From Thermoleophilum album (GTDB taxonomy: Bacteria; Actinomycetota; Thermoleophilia; Solirubrobacterales; Thermoleophilaceae), in NCBI RefSeq assembly GCF_028867705.1, contig NZ_CP066171.1, positions 1,488,001 to 1,552,000 on the forward strand: DNA of 64,000 nucleotides, read 5' to 3'. Below are positions 1 to 8,485 of the stretch, in pieces (the first letter of the stretch is position 1; the number at the start of each line of letters is the position of its first letter). The notes under the pieces were generated by a model. That model saw only the letters and a list, made by a program, of their open reading frames with translations. It did not search any database and had not been told where the DNA came from. Both the position numbers and the translations under genes were made by a program.

Positions 1-1240
1 GAAAGCCGACGCTCAGCACTCCCCGCAAGCGCCCGCCCCAGCGCATCGGCACCGACACACCGGCCCGCAAGTCCGAGAACACGTCGCGCGGTGCGCCTAC
101 CTCGGTCGGGTAGTCGTGCGTGACGAGCGGCTCCCCGCTCTCTGCGACGCGTCCCGCCGCGCCCTCGCCGACGGCTAGCTGCAGCCCGATTGCCTCGGGC
201 GGCAGTCCGTGGGCAGCCTCCAGCACCAGCGCCGGCACGGGCTCACCCTGTCTGTCGAATCCGGGGGAAACCGCGGGCAGAGGTCCACCGAAGCCGCTGT
301 CGAGCTCGCTGTGTCGATCGTCGACCGTTGCGGTGAGGCGGAACACGACCGCTGTGTCGGCGTCGAGGATCGCTGCCGCTTCGCGACAGATGCGGGTAAG
401 CACACGCGGGACGTCGAGGCTTTCGTTGAGAAGCTTGGCCGCTCGCAAGAGAGCCGAGAGGCGGGCGATCTCGCGCGCTCGCTCGGCGTTTCGGCTGGCT
501 TGGCCGAGGACCGTGTCAAACATGTCAGCAAGCTCGCGCGCGAGCGCGACGGCCGACACCTCGTCGACCGTGCCGGCATCGACGAAGAGAAAGACCTGGG
601 GCCGCCCCGGCTCGGCGCGCCCGATCGGTACCGCCAGCAAGCGCGCATCCCCGCCGAGAGCCGCATGGACACCTAAAGTCGCGGTGAGCACGCGCCCCTC
701 ACCGGCAAGAAGCAAGCGAGGCTCGAGCAGCCCGTCGACAATGGCCAGCGCTCGCTGCGCAGCGTCGCCGGCGAGCGAGACATGGTCGCTGGCGGGTGAC
801 GACGCCAGCACACGCCACTCTTCGCCCCCCGGGCTGACAGCGACAAGCCCCGCCCACGCCCCCGCGAAGAGATCGCGCGCCACCTCGACGAGGCTGCCGC
901 GAAGCGCCACGGGATCCTCACCCGCACAGCCGATGAGGCGCCGGATGGCTTTGAACACCGTCGCTACCGCCCCGCCCGAGCGAGCCTCCCGCGGGCGTGC
1001 TCGGTTGTCCTCGGCGGTGGGAACGGCGCCCTGCGAAGAGCTGTCCCATCCGGGCTGCGGGGCCTTGGCGCTGGGCCGCAATGGTGTGCCAAGGTTGCCG
1101 CCCAGGGGTGGTGTAAACGCTTCGCCGTTGGCCACGTCGTGAGCAGGCGATTCCGGGCGCGAACCGCCGGGCGGCTCTCGGGACGCTTGCGCCATGGGGT
1201 ACAAGTCGGCAATTACCCCAAGCACTTGACGGCGAGTCAT
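1..1240 (-). CDS. GAF-domain sensory protein, partial at the left edge
   Basis: Reading the minus strand from 1240 leftwards gives one open frame that runs off the window. The first ~60 residues are a disordered leader. A GAF-like domain follows (about residues 75-240; text such as 'AGEGRVLTATLG' and 'PQVFLFVDAGTVDEV'). A helical linker ('ELADMFDTVLGQ') leads to a second, more typical GAF domain (about 255-413) with 'VGEGAAGRVAESGEPL' and 'MRWGGRLRGVLSVGF'. GAF domains bind small ligands or cofactors, or signal by dimer rearrangement. The output domain lies outside the window, so this could be a kinase, cyclase or transcription factor. The start is uncertain: ATG at 1240 gives MTRRQVLG, and a second ATG lies at 1195. 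It follows cobS on the same strand after about 70 bases, but no functional link is visible. Confidence 0.75.
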   Translation of the reverse strand, partial: MTRRQVLGVIADLYPMAQASREPPGGSRPESPAHDVANGEAFTPPLGGNLGTPLRPSAKAPQPGWDSSSQGAVPTAEDNRARPREARSGGAVATVFKAIRRLIGCAGEDPVALRGSLVEVARDLFAGAWAGLVAVSPGGEEWRVLASSPASDHVSLAGDAAQRALAIVDGLLEPRLLLAGEGRVLTATLGVHAALGGDARLLAVPIGRAEPGRPQVFLFVDAGTVDEVSAVALARELADMFDTVLGQASRNAERAREIARLSALLRAAKLLNESLDVPRVLTRICREAAAILDADTAVVFRLTATVDDRHSELDSGFGGPLPAVSPGFDRQGEPVPALVLEAAHGLPPEAIGLQLAVGEGAAGRVAESGEPLVTHDYPTEVGAPRDVFSDLRAGVSVPMRWGGRLRGVLSVGF

Positions 1241-1312
1241 TTCGGCTTCGCCTGGGCGAGAACGCTGCCGATCCTTCTGCTTCTCCGCCCAAGCCGAAGA
1301 CGCTGCGGCCGT

Positions 1313-2161
1313 TCATCCCAGGAAAGCAGCCGCGACGAGGAGGGCAACCACCTCGAAGAGAGCGATAACGGCACCGAGCGTGTCACCGGTGCGGCCACCG
1401 ACGGCCCGCACGGCAACCGTTGCCGAGGCGCTGCCGGCAAGCGCAGCAGCGACGACGAAGCCGACGCCGAGCGCCCACCCCCAAGGCGCCACCAGGGCAG
1501 GCGCGAGCGCTGCGAGGAGCGCAGCGCAGCCGCAAGCCATGACGACACCGGCGCCGGGAGCGAAGCTAGCGCCAAGACCCTCGGGGCGTGCCGCGGGTGC
1601 AACAGCGGCCTGAGCGACAGCCGCGAACCGAGCGCATCCCGCAACGGCCACGAGCACGGCTAGCGCTTCCGCGCTGTCGAGGCGGGAAAGCGCAGTTTGT
1701 ACGCCCCCTAGCCACGCGAAGACGGCCACGGCCCCGAACGTGCCGAGGCGCGGATCGCGCAAGACGGCCAGGCGTCGGTCGCGTCCGCGCGCACCGACAG
1801 CATCGGCACAGTCGGCGAGCCCGTCGAGATGGAGGGCGCCGGTGAGAACGACCACCACCAGCGCGGCGGCGAGCGCTGCACCGCCGCTACCGAGCGCTCC
1901 CTCCGCCACCCAGCGCACGCCCCCGGCGACCGCTCCGACCGCAGCGCCGACGAGCGGAAACAGCGCCACAGCTAGCCCTGCGGGCGGCGGCGCGCCGCGC
2001 AGGGGCACGATCGTGGCGAACGCGACCGCTGCTCGCACCTGAGCGAGGACGGTGCGGACGGGGCCCGCGCCGCTTGGCGCCGATCCGGCGCCGCAGGGCG
2101 ATCCGGCGCCGCTCGCCGACCCGGCGCCGTCCGGCCGCTCGGAAGCCGGCCCGTCAACCAT
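1313..2161 (-). CDS. cobS: Adenosylcobinamide-GDP ribazoletransferase (cobalamin synthase)
   Basis: Integral membrane enzyme that joins adenosylcobinamide-GDP to alpha-ribazole (or its phosphate), closing the lower loop of B12. The family signature 'HLDGLADCADA' lies at residues 111-121, and 'GRTGDTLGA' near 260. The rest is a series of Ala/Val/Leu-rich membrane segments. At 282 residues it is slightly longer than usual because residues ~10-36 are a Gly/Ala/Ser repeat encoded by three 18-bp tandem units (2081-2134). I place the start at ATG 2161, because it overlaps the bluB-cobT stop by eight bases (ATGGTTGA) and the frame upstream of it is only a shadow of cobT. It is therefore translationally coupled to the gene that makes its ribazole substrate. 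Confidence 0.93.
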   Translation of the reverse strand: MVDGPASERPDGAGSASGAGSPCGAGSAPSGAGPVRTVLAQVRAAVAFATIVPLRGAPPPAGLAVALFPLVGAAVGAVAGGVRWVAEGALGSGGAALAAALVVVVLTGALHLDGLADCADAVGARGRDRRLAVLRDPRLGTFGAVAVFAWLGGVQTALSRLDSAEALAVLVAVAGCARFAAVAQAAVAPAARPEGLGASFAPGAGVVMACGCAALLAALAPALVAPWGWALGVGFVVAAALAGSASATVAVRAVGGRTGDTLGAVIALFEVVALLVAAAFLG

Positions 2162-4187
2162 CGCTCGGGGGAGGCGCTGCGTTCTGGTCGGCAGCCGGTT
2201 GCTCGGCGCCGACTGGACGCTCGGTGCTAGCACCGTGGCGTTCGGAACAAGCGGCGAGGGGCACGTGGGGAACATCGACGCGTTCGGAGCGAGCGGCGCT
2301 CTCGGCGGCGAGCGAACGCGTAACACCGGCGCCCGCAAAGGTCGCCATGCGCGCGAGCGCAGCACCTGTGGCTTCGACGAGGCGAGCGGCGAGAACCGCT
2401 CCCGCGCCCTCGCCGGCGCGTAGCCGCAACTCGAGCAGCGGTTCCAAACCCAACTCGCGCAGCACGAGACCGTGACCGGGCTCGGCTGAACGGTGGCTCG
2501 CGATCAACACCTCCCACACCGCCGGATCGATCGAACAGGCGACGAGGGCCGCAACACCGACCGAGAAGCCGTCGAGCAGCACCGGTACCCGTGCCTCGGC
2601 GGCGGCGAGGAGGGCACCGCACAGCGCGCAGTGTTCGAGCCCCCCGCAAGCGGCGAGCAGCGCGACAGGGTCGTTGGCTTTGCTCTGGTGGCGAGCGACG
2701 GCCGCGGCCACGACGCGCCGCTTGCGCTCGAGACCGGGAGCGTCCATTGCCGCTCCGCGACCGACGACCGCCTCCACGGGCGCAGCGAGCGCCAGCGCCG
2801 CTATCGCAGCCGACGTTGCGGTGTTGCCGATGCCGATCTCGCCAAGAGCGAGTGCCGCGCACCCACGGCCGAGCAGCTCGCGGGCGAGCCTGCGACCACA
2901 CTCGATCGCCTCGTCTACCTCGGCGCTGGTTAGCGCGGCACCGGTGGTCATGTCGCGCGTGCCGCGCCGCACGTTGGTGTCCGTCACGCCGGGCGGGGTG
3001 GGCAACGCGAGTCCGATGTCGGCAACCAAAAGCTCGTGGTCGAGCGCCGCGGCGAGCGCGCCAACGGCGGTTGCGCGGCGGGCGGCGGCAGCAGCTACCT
3101 CGCTCGAAACCCGTTGCTCGAACAGCGAGGAGCCGTGGCGGACGTGGCCGTGGTCGCCGCAGGCCACGAGCACGCCCCACTTCGGCCGCTCGGGCGGTGG
3201 CGCGCCGGTGATCCCCGCCCAGCGCAAAGCGAGCTCCTCGAGACGGCCGAGACCGCCCGGGGGCTTCACGAGCTCGTCGAGAAGATCGCGCACCGCCGTT
3301 TGGGCAGCGCCGTCAGGCAGCTGTGGGGAGGTAGCCCTCCGCCCCGCCGCGTTCCCAGCGCCAGCGCCAACCGCCGCCGGCCTCGCTGCGGTCGGTCCCG
3401 GCCGCTGTTGGCGCATCGCTGCGCGCGCAGCCTCGCCGCGCTCGCGATCCCAGCGCTCCTCCATCACCACCACATCGAGCGGTAGGCGCTTGCCCCAGCC
3501 GGCGGCCTCTAGGCCGGGACGCGGGGGACGCTCGTCGGGCCAACCGACACACAGCCACGCGACGGGGTCGACACGCTCGGGAATCCCGAGCAACGCGCGC
3601 AGGTCCTCGTAGCGGTAGAAGCTCACCCAGCCGACCCCGAGCCCCTCGGCACGCGCCGTAAGCCACAGGTTTTGGATCGCGCAAGCCACCGACAGCTGGG
3701 CGGTCTCGGGGATCGTGCCGCGACCGAGCACCTCGCTCCCGGGCTCGCCGTTGTCGCAGCACACACAGATCCCGAGCGGTGCCTCGACGATGCCCTCGAT
3801 CTTTTGGTCGAGGAACTCGTCGCCGCGACCAACGAACCGCTCCGCCTGGCGGAGGCGCTCGCGCTGCGCAATCCGGCGTACGGCGCGCCGCGTCTCGAGC
3901 GAGCGCACGACGATCAACCGCCACGGTTGCATGAGACCGACCGACGGCGCACGGTGGGCGGCAGCGAGAAGCCGGCCGAGGACATCGTCGGGCACTGGAT
4001 CGGGCCGGAAGCGGCGGATATCGCGGCGCGCGGCGATCACTTCAGCGAGCGCTGCTCGCACCCCCTCGGACAGCCGCCAGCCAGCAGGATCCGCGGCACG
4101 CTCGTGCGGCCGCGAGGGATCGAAGCCCTCGGGCGTGCGCGGTCGCGCCACCCGTGGATGTTCCTTGGGCGCCGGCTCGCTCGCCAC
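2154..4187 (-). CDS. bluB-cobT: BluB-CobT fusion: DMB synthase plus nicotinate-nucleotide:DMB phosphoribosyltransferase
   Basis: A 677-residue two-domain protein. Residues ~25-245 are a BluB-type nitroreductase-fold enzyme ('ARRDIRRFRPDPV', 'APSVGLMQPWRLIVV', 'GVGWVSFYRYEDL'), which breaks down reduced FMN to 5,6-dimethylbenzimidazole (DMB). Residues ~290-610 are CobT, which converts DMB and nicotinate mononucleotide to alpha-ribazole phosphate. CobT marks include 'GEIGIGNTATSAA' and the C-terminal 'RAGEGAGA', whose Glu (about residue 593) matches the catalytic base known from Salmonella CobT. A Pro/Ala/Arg linker joins the halves, and a ~60-residue low-complexity tail follows. The start is GTG at 4187. 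The fusion would place DMB production and activation in one chain, with cobS directly downstream. Confidence 0.93.
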   Translation of the reverse strand: MASEPAPKEHPRVARPRTPEGFDPSRPHERAADPAGWRLSEGVRAALAEVIAARRDIRRFRPDPVPDDVLGRLLAAAHRAPSVGLMQPWRLIVVRSLETRRAVRRIAQRERLRQAERFVGRGDEFLDQKIEGIVEAPLGICVCCDNGEPGSEVLGRGTIPETAQLSVACAIQNLWLTARAEGLGVGWVSFYRYEDLRALLGIPERVDPVAWLCVGWPDERPPRPGLEAAGWGKRLPLDVVVMEERWDRERGEAARAAMRQQRPGPTAARPAAVGAGAGNAAGRRATSPQLPDGAAQTAVRDLLDELVKPPGGLGRLEELALRWAGITGAPPPERPKWGVLVACGDHGHVRHGSSLFEQRVSSEVAAAAARRATAVGALAAALDHELLVADIGLALPTPPGVTDTNVRRGTRDMTTGAALTSAEVDEAIECGRRLARELLGRGCAALALGEIGIGNTATSAAIAALALAAPVEAVVGRGAAMDAPGLERKRRVVAAAVARHQSKANDPVALLAACGGLEHCALCGALLAAAEARVPVLLDGFSVGVAALVACSIDPAVWEVLIASHRSAEPGHGLVLRELGLEPLLELRLRAGEGAGAVLAARLVEATGAALARMATFAGAGVTRSLAAESAARSERVDVPHVPLAACSERHGASTERPVGAEQPAADQNAAPPPSDG

Positions 4188-4279
4188 GACTCGGCAGCTT
4201 AGGGCGCGTACGTCCCCCGGCTCGGGACAGTCTCCGCTTGCGGCGTGGCGCGACGCGTGGCGCGACGGATGACCGCTCG

Positions 4280-5248
4280 ATGCGCCATCCTTGGCCGGTG
4301 CCGGAGCCTCGTAGTGCCCGCTCGCAAGAGCCAGCTCGCGCTCACACCCAGCCGCAACGGTTGGCGGTGCGCCTGCGCGGTGTGGTGAAGCGCTTCGGAG
4401 CGCTGACCGCCGTCGACGGTCTCGACCTCGACGTTCCCGAGGGAACGTGCGTCGGGTTGCTCGGCCCGAACGGCGCCGGCAAGTCGACGACGATGAAGAT
4501 GCTCACCGCCCAGGTGCTCCCGGACGCGGGCGAGATCGAGGTGCTCGGCTACCGGGTGCCTGCCGAGTCGAAGCAGGCGCGGATGGAGTGCGGCGTTGTA
4601 CCCCAGCTCGACAACCTGGACGTCGAGCTGACGGCGCGCCAAAACCTGATGGTGTTCGCGCGCCTGTACCGCGTGCCGCGGTCGCAGCGCCGCGCCGCCG
4701 TGGAGCGGGCGCTGGCGATCGCCAACTTGACCGATCGCGCCGACGAGCTCGTGGATCGGCTGTCGGGTGGCATGCGCCGGCGGCTCTTGATCGCCCGCGC
4801 GCTCGTGCACCGGCCGCGGCTGTTGCTGCTCGACGAGCCGACGGTGGGGCTCGACCCCCAAGTTCGCCAGGAGCTGTGGCTTTTGATCGACCGCTTGCGG
4901 CGCGAGGGCACGTCGATCCTGATGACGACGCACTACATCGAGGAGGCCGAGCGCCTGGCCGACAAGGTGTCGATCATGGCGGCGGGACGCATCGTCGCAG
5001 AGGGACCGCCAGCCGAGCTGGTACGCACCTACGCCGGCGAGGAGACGCTCGAGGTGTACGGCCCGCCCGCGGAGCTCGAGGAGCTGCGCGCAACCGCCGA
5101 AGCGCGCGGGCTGCGCGTGCGCCGCACGGGCGCCGCGCTCGCGATCCTCGGCGCCGAGCGCGCCGACGGCTGGCTGCCCCGAGGTGTGCGGCGCGCAGCT
5201 TCGCTCGAGGACGTTTTCGTCATCTTGACCGGCGAGGAGGTCGAGTGA
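4280..5248 (+). CDS. ABC transporter ATP-binding protein (DrrA/NodI-like)
   Basis: The nucleotide-binding subunit of an ABC-2 type exporter, 322 residues. Visible motifs: Walker A 'GPNGAGKST', signature 'LSGGMRRRLLIARAL', Walker B 'LLLLDEPTVGLD' and the switch His in 'TTHY'. The C-terminal ~90 residues form the extra domain typical of DrrA/CcmA-like ATPases. ATG 4280 is taken as the start; GTG 4369, just before 'VRLRGVVKRFG', is an alternative. Its stop overlaps the permease start by four bases (GTGA), so the two form an operon. It is transcribed divergently from bluB-cobT across ~90 bases. The substrate cannot be deduced. Daunorubicin-resistance and Nod-factor exporters are the best-known relatives. 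Confidence 0.9.
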   Translation: MRHPWPVPEPRSARSQEPARAHTQPQRLAVRLRGVVKRFGALTAVDGLDLDVPEGTCVGLLGPNGAGKSTTMKMLTAQVLPDAGEIEVLGYRVPAESKQARMECGVVPQLDNLDVELTARQNLMVFARLYRVPRSQRRAAVERALAIANLTDRADELVDRLSGGMRRRLLIARALVHRPRLLLLDEPTVGLDPQVRQELWLLIDRLRREGTSILMTTHYIEEAERLADKVSIMAAGRIVAEGPPAELVRTYAGEETLEVYGPPAELEELRATAEARGLRVRRTGAALAILGAERADGWLPRGVRRAASLEDVFVILTGEEVE

Positions 5249-6093
5249 GCGCGACACAGGCTGCCACCGCAAACGCGGCGCCGAAACCACCGGCTGCGGG
5301 GTCGGCTCGCCGGCGGCTACACCGCCTCGAGCCGGCCGCGATCGCCGGTGTGATGAGCCGCGATATCACCAACTTCCGCACTTTCTGGAAGACGACGACG
5401 TTCTCGTCTGTGCTCGACCCGACGATCTATCTGCTCGCCTTCGGGCTCGGGCTGGGGGCGTTCGTCGAGCGGATCGTCGTCGCGGGTCGCGAGGTGCCGT
5501 ACGTCGAGTTCGTCGGCACGGGCATGGTGGCGACGGCGGTGCTCTTTTCGGCGACGTTCTCGGCGATGTACGGGGTTTTCGTCAAGCATCGCTTCCAGCA
5601 CACCTACGACGCCATCCTTGCTGCCCCGGTCGATGTCGAGGAGCTCGCGACGGCCGAGATCCTTTGGCTCGGGCTGCGCGCGGGCGTGTATGGCTGCGCG
5701 CCGCTGCTCGTGACGATGCTGTTCGGTCTCGACCCCGCGCCAGGGATGCTGCTGGTGCCGCTGTTCGGGGCGCTTACCGGGCTCGGGTTCGCCGGTCTCG
5801 GCGTTTTCGTCGCCGCAACGGCGTCCAAGATCGACCACTTCAACTACGTGCAGAGCGGCCTGGTTACGCCGCTGTTCTTGGTGTCGGGCACTTTCTTTCC
5901 GATCGACCAGCTGCCGCAGGCGCTGCAGACCGTGTCGCTCGCCAACCCCCTCTACCACTGCGTCGAGCTGGTGCGCGCGGCCGTGTTCGGACTCGACGGG
6001 AGCGACCTCGTCCATGTCGCGGCCTTACTCATGTTCGCCGCGATCACCTGGCGTTTGGCGATCGCGCGGCTCCAGCGGCGGCTGATCATCTAG
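5245..6093 (+). CDS. ABC-2 type transporter permease (DrrB/NodJ-like)
   Basis: The 282-residue membrane subunit partnering the ATPase immediately upstream (GTG 5245 overlaps its TGA). After a ~30-residue Ala/Pro-rich cytoplasmic start come 'MSRDITNFRTFWKTTTF' and about six hydrophobic segments. The conserved ABC-2 stretch 'VSGTFFPIDQLPQALQ' lies near residue 215, followed by 'NPLYHCVELVRAAVFG', typical of the NodJ/DrrB family. It probably exports a small hydrophobic compound or a lipid-linked molecule; the substrate is unknown. Nothing ties it to B12 synthesis beyond being next door. Confidence 0.88.
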   Translation: MSATQAATANAAPKPPAAGSARRRLHRLEPAAIAGVMSRDITNFRTFWKTTTFSSVLDPTIYLLAFGLGLGAFVERIVVAGREVPYVEFVGTGMVATAVLFSATFSAMYGVFVKHRFQHTYDAILAAPVDVEELATAEILWLGLRAGVYGCAPLLVTMLFGLDPAPGMLLVPLFGALTGLGFAGLGVFVAATASKIDHFNYVQSGLVTPLFLVSGTFFPIDQLPQALQTVSLANPLYHCVELVRAAVFGLDGSDLVHVAALLMFAAITWRLAIARLQRRLII

Positions 6094-6287
6094 ATCCGGC
6101 GAGGTCGCGGGCGGCCGGGGCGCTGTCCCGCGCTAAGGCCGGGCGCCTAGGTTGGCGCTATGGGCGCGCCGGCGGTGCCGCGAGGCGGCGGCGCTGCCCT
6201 TAGACGGCACTCGGCGCTTGTGCCGGCGCTGTCCGCCTGCGCCGCCCCCGCTTGTCGCCGCAGCGGACCGTCCCTACGCTCGGGTTC

Positions 6288-7373
6288 ATGCCCCCTGCAT
6301 GCTGGGCTCGCCGATGGGGGCAGGCGCCCCTCTCGCGCGATCGACGCCTGCGGCGCGCAGCGCTTCTCGCCGGGGTTGCGATCACTACCCCCGCAGCCGC
6401 GACGCTACCGCTCGCCAGCGCCGCCCGGACCTTGAACCCCCAACCGCAACCGACGTGGACGGCGGCGGCAGCAGCCGCAGCGAGCATCGATGACCTCACA
6501 CCGGCGCGCGTCGAGCGTTTCGCCGACAAACACGGCCGCACGTTCGCTGTCGGCAGCGACATCGCCGGCATCGACCTGTCGCGCTACGCGCGCATCGTCG
6601 CGGCGACGATCCACGGCGACGAGATCGAGCGCGTCCAAGTGTTGGTGGCAACCGACGAGCAACTCGTCGACCTGTGCGGGCGCGGCGCCGCCGCTTGCTA
6701 CTACGGGGCCGATGACGGAAGCGGCTGGGGGCAGATCAACGTCGCCGCAAGCGATCGCGACATTCGCCACTCCCTCCTTCACGAGTACGGCCACCACCTC
6801 GACAACCAGCTCGTCGGGCTCGGGCGCGGGGTGCGTTTCGGCCAGCTTTCCTGTGCTGTTGGCGCTGACGGTTCGCGCCGCTGGCTGTTCGCGCGCGAGC
6901 GCCAGAGCCAGATCGTGGCGCGCCGACGCGTGGGCTGCTCGGCCAGCACACCGTGGCGGCGGCTTCTGCCCGAACTCTTTGCCGAGGACTATGCGTACGC
7001 TAACGGCATCCGCGAATGGGAGCTGCGGCTTTTCGCGCCGCCGCGGCGCGCCACGCTGGCCGCGCTCCGCGCCGATTTGGCGCGGCCGTTCCGGCCGCGA
7101 ACCGTTGTCTGGCGTGGGCGCGTCGCGGCGGGTGGTGCCCTTGTTCGCACGCTCGCGCTCACCGCGCCCACTTTCCTGCGCGCGACGGCTGAGGCGCGCA
7201 GGGGTCTGCGCCTTGCCTTGTCGCTCGCACGCCGCGGCCGCCGCGTCGCAGGCGCGAGCGGCAGCGGCGCGAGCGAGCGTGCAGCCGCTCTTGTCCCTGC
7301 CGGCCGCTACCAGCTTTCGCTGCGCTCACTCGGTGGCAGCGGCGCTTTCCGCGTGCGGATCGAGCTGCGCTGA
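6288..7373 (+). CDS. Putative secreted zinc metalloprotease (HEYGHH family), copy 1
   Basis: 361 residues. A hydrophobic stretch with Ala-rich end ('ALLAGVAITTPAAA', about residues 26-38) suggests a signal peptide. 'HEYGHH' at 165-170 is an HExxH zinc site, and 'ELFAEDYA' (Glu 229 or 233) is a plausible third ligand, giving a gluzincin-like layout. Other conserved marks are 'DGSRRWLFARE' and four Cys (in 'LCGRGAAACYY', 'LSCAV' and 'VGCSA') that could form disulfides outside the cell. The last ~100 residues look like a beta-rich domain ('GRYQLSLRSLG'). A paralogue lies at 10696-12069 with the same motif order. I cannot name the family and the substrate is unknown. The start could also be ATG 6252. 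Confidence 0.7.
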   Translation: MPPACWARRWGQAPLSRDRRLRRAALLAGVAITTPAAATLPLASAARTLNPQPQPTWTAAAAAAASIDDLTPARVERFADKHGRTFAVGSDIAGIDLSRYARIVAATIHGDEIERVQVLVATDEQLVDLCGRGAAACYYGADDGSGWGQINVAASDRDIRHSLLHEYGHHLDNQLVGLGRGVRFGQLSCAVGADGSRRWLFARERQSQIVARRRVGCSASTPWRRLLPELFAEDYAYANGIREWELRLFAPPRRATLAALRADLARPFRPRTVVWRGRVAAGGALVRTLALTAPTFLRATAEARRGLRLALSLARRGRRVAGASGSGASERAAALVPAGRYQLSLRSLGGSGAFRVRIELR

Positions 7374-7455
7374 CGCGGCGAGCTCGAGCTCCCGGCCGGC
7401 ACCGCGAACGCCATCGGTTGGCGCAACATTTCGCGTTGCGCGCTAAGCTCGCGCT

Positions 7456-7788
7456 GTGCCTGTCGCCACACACGAAAAGGTGCGCGCTTTGGCCGACGAC
7501 TTGCGCTCGCAGCGCAGGCTCGCCGAGCTGCTTGGCGTCAATCCGGCGCAGGTGAGCCGCTGGCTTCGCGGCCAGGGGATCGACGAGGTGAACGCGGCGC
7601 GCGTCGAGGTGCTTGAGCTCGTGATGAGCCAGCTGCTCCGCCTCTACCCGAGCGACCTGGCGTTGCGCTGGCTCGAGGGTGTCAACCCGCACCTCGGCGA
7701 CCGTCGGCCAGTCGACTTGATCCGCCAGGGGCGCGCCGCCGAGGTGCTAGACGCGATCGCCGCCGAGCGCACGGGCGCTCTGGTTTAG
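7456..7788 (+). CDS. Xre/MbcA/ParS-type antitoxin
   Basis: 110 residues, GTG start. The N-terminal half is a helix-turn-helix ('RRLAELLGVNPAQVSRWLRG', about 20-39). The C-terminal half is the small helical antitoxin domain often called DUF2384 ('ALRWLEGVNPHLGDRRPVDLIRQG'-like region, then 'AAEVLDAI'). In the known Xre/RES systems (ParST, MbcTA) this protein binds and blocks the RES toxin and represses its own promoter. The toxin gene starts 16 bases downstream on the same strand, the usual order. The promoter probably lies in the ~80 bases after the upstream metalloprotease gene. Confidence 0.85.
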   Translation: MPVATHEKVRALADDLRSQRRLAELLGVNPAQVSRWLRGQGIDEVNAARVEVLELVMSQLLRLYPSDLALRWLEGVNPHLGDRRPVDLIRQGRAAEVLDAIAAERTGALV

Positions 7789-7803
7789 GCGGGAGCCCGC
7801 GCG

Positions 7804-8373
7804 GTGCCCAAGGGCGACCTCTCGCTCCACCGTGTCGTGCCGGTAGATCCGCGCGCTCGTCGCGGTCAGCCTGGCCACCCGCTCTATGTGCCGCGCGAGC
7901 TGCAGGGAGCCGGACGCCACGACAACCCCGAGCTGTACGGCTGTTTGTATGCGGCGCTCGAAGCGACGACAGCGGTGGCCGAGACGCTCGCTCCGTTCCG
8001 CGGCACAGGGCGTTTCGATCCGCGGATGCTCGAGCGCGGTGGACGGCGGCTGGTTTTGTGCGAGCTCGCTCTCGACGCCCGGGCAGAGCTCCTCGATCTC
8101 GACGACCCGCGCACGCTGGTTGGCGAGCGGCTTCGCCCTTCGCAGGTGGCAACCGGGCGACGGGTCGTCACGCAGCGGATCGCCGGCGAGCTCTTCCGCC
8201 GCTACCCGAACGCCGCGGGCCTGCGTTGGTGGTCGACGATCGAGGCGTCGTGGACGTGTGTGACGCTGTTCGATCGGGCGCTCGCGCAGGTGCGCGTCGT
8301 TCGCCGCCTCCCGCTCGACCCCGATCTCGAAGTGGTGCGCGAGGCTTGCGACGCGCTTGCGCTCACCCGCTGA
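7804..8373 (+). CDS. RES-domain toxin (NAD+-targeting family)
   Basis: 189 residues, GTG start, directly after its antitoxin. RES-domain features are visible: an Arg-rich opening, 'HPLYVPRE', then 'NPELYGCLYAALEATTAVAE' carrying the conserved Glu, and 'GLRWWSTIEASW' carrying the conserved Ser. Characterised RES toxins degrade NAD+ (MbcT phosphorylase) or ADP-ribosylate phosphoribosyl pyrophosphate synthetase (ParT). Which activity applies here cannot be read from the sequence. The length and the pairing with an Xre/DUF2384 antitoxin are typical, and no truncation is seen. Confidence 0.82.
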   Translation: MPKGDLSLHRVVPVDPRARRGQPGHPLYVPRELQGAGRHDNPELYGCLYAALEATTAVAETLAPFRGTGRFDPRMLERGGRRLVLCELALDARAELLDLDDPRTLVGERLRPSQVATGRRVVTQRIAGELFRRYPNAAGLRWWSTIEASWTCVTLFDRALAQVRVVRRLPLDPDLEVVREACDALALTR

Positions 8374-8485
8374 GGCGCACGGCCCTAGCCGCCCGCCGGC
8401 CGACATGCGCGCAGCACTACCCACCCGCCGCCTGACGCCCGCGCGACGCTGCTCGCTCGCCGCCGCCTCAGCGAAGATTGCGGCG

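Noticed and set aside
120-1142. A 340-residue plus-strand frame at the left edge
   Set aside because: It is antisense to the GAF-domain protein, whose two GAF domains read clearly on the minus strand.
4199-5290. A 363-residue minus-strand frame opposite the ABC ATPase
   Set aside because: The plus strand carries all ABC ATPase motifs over the same stretch; the antisense frame has none.
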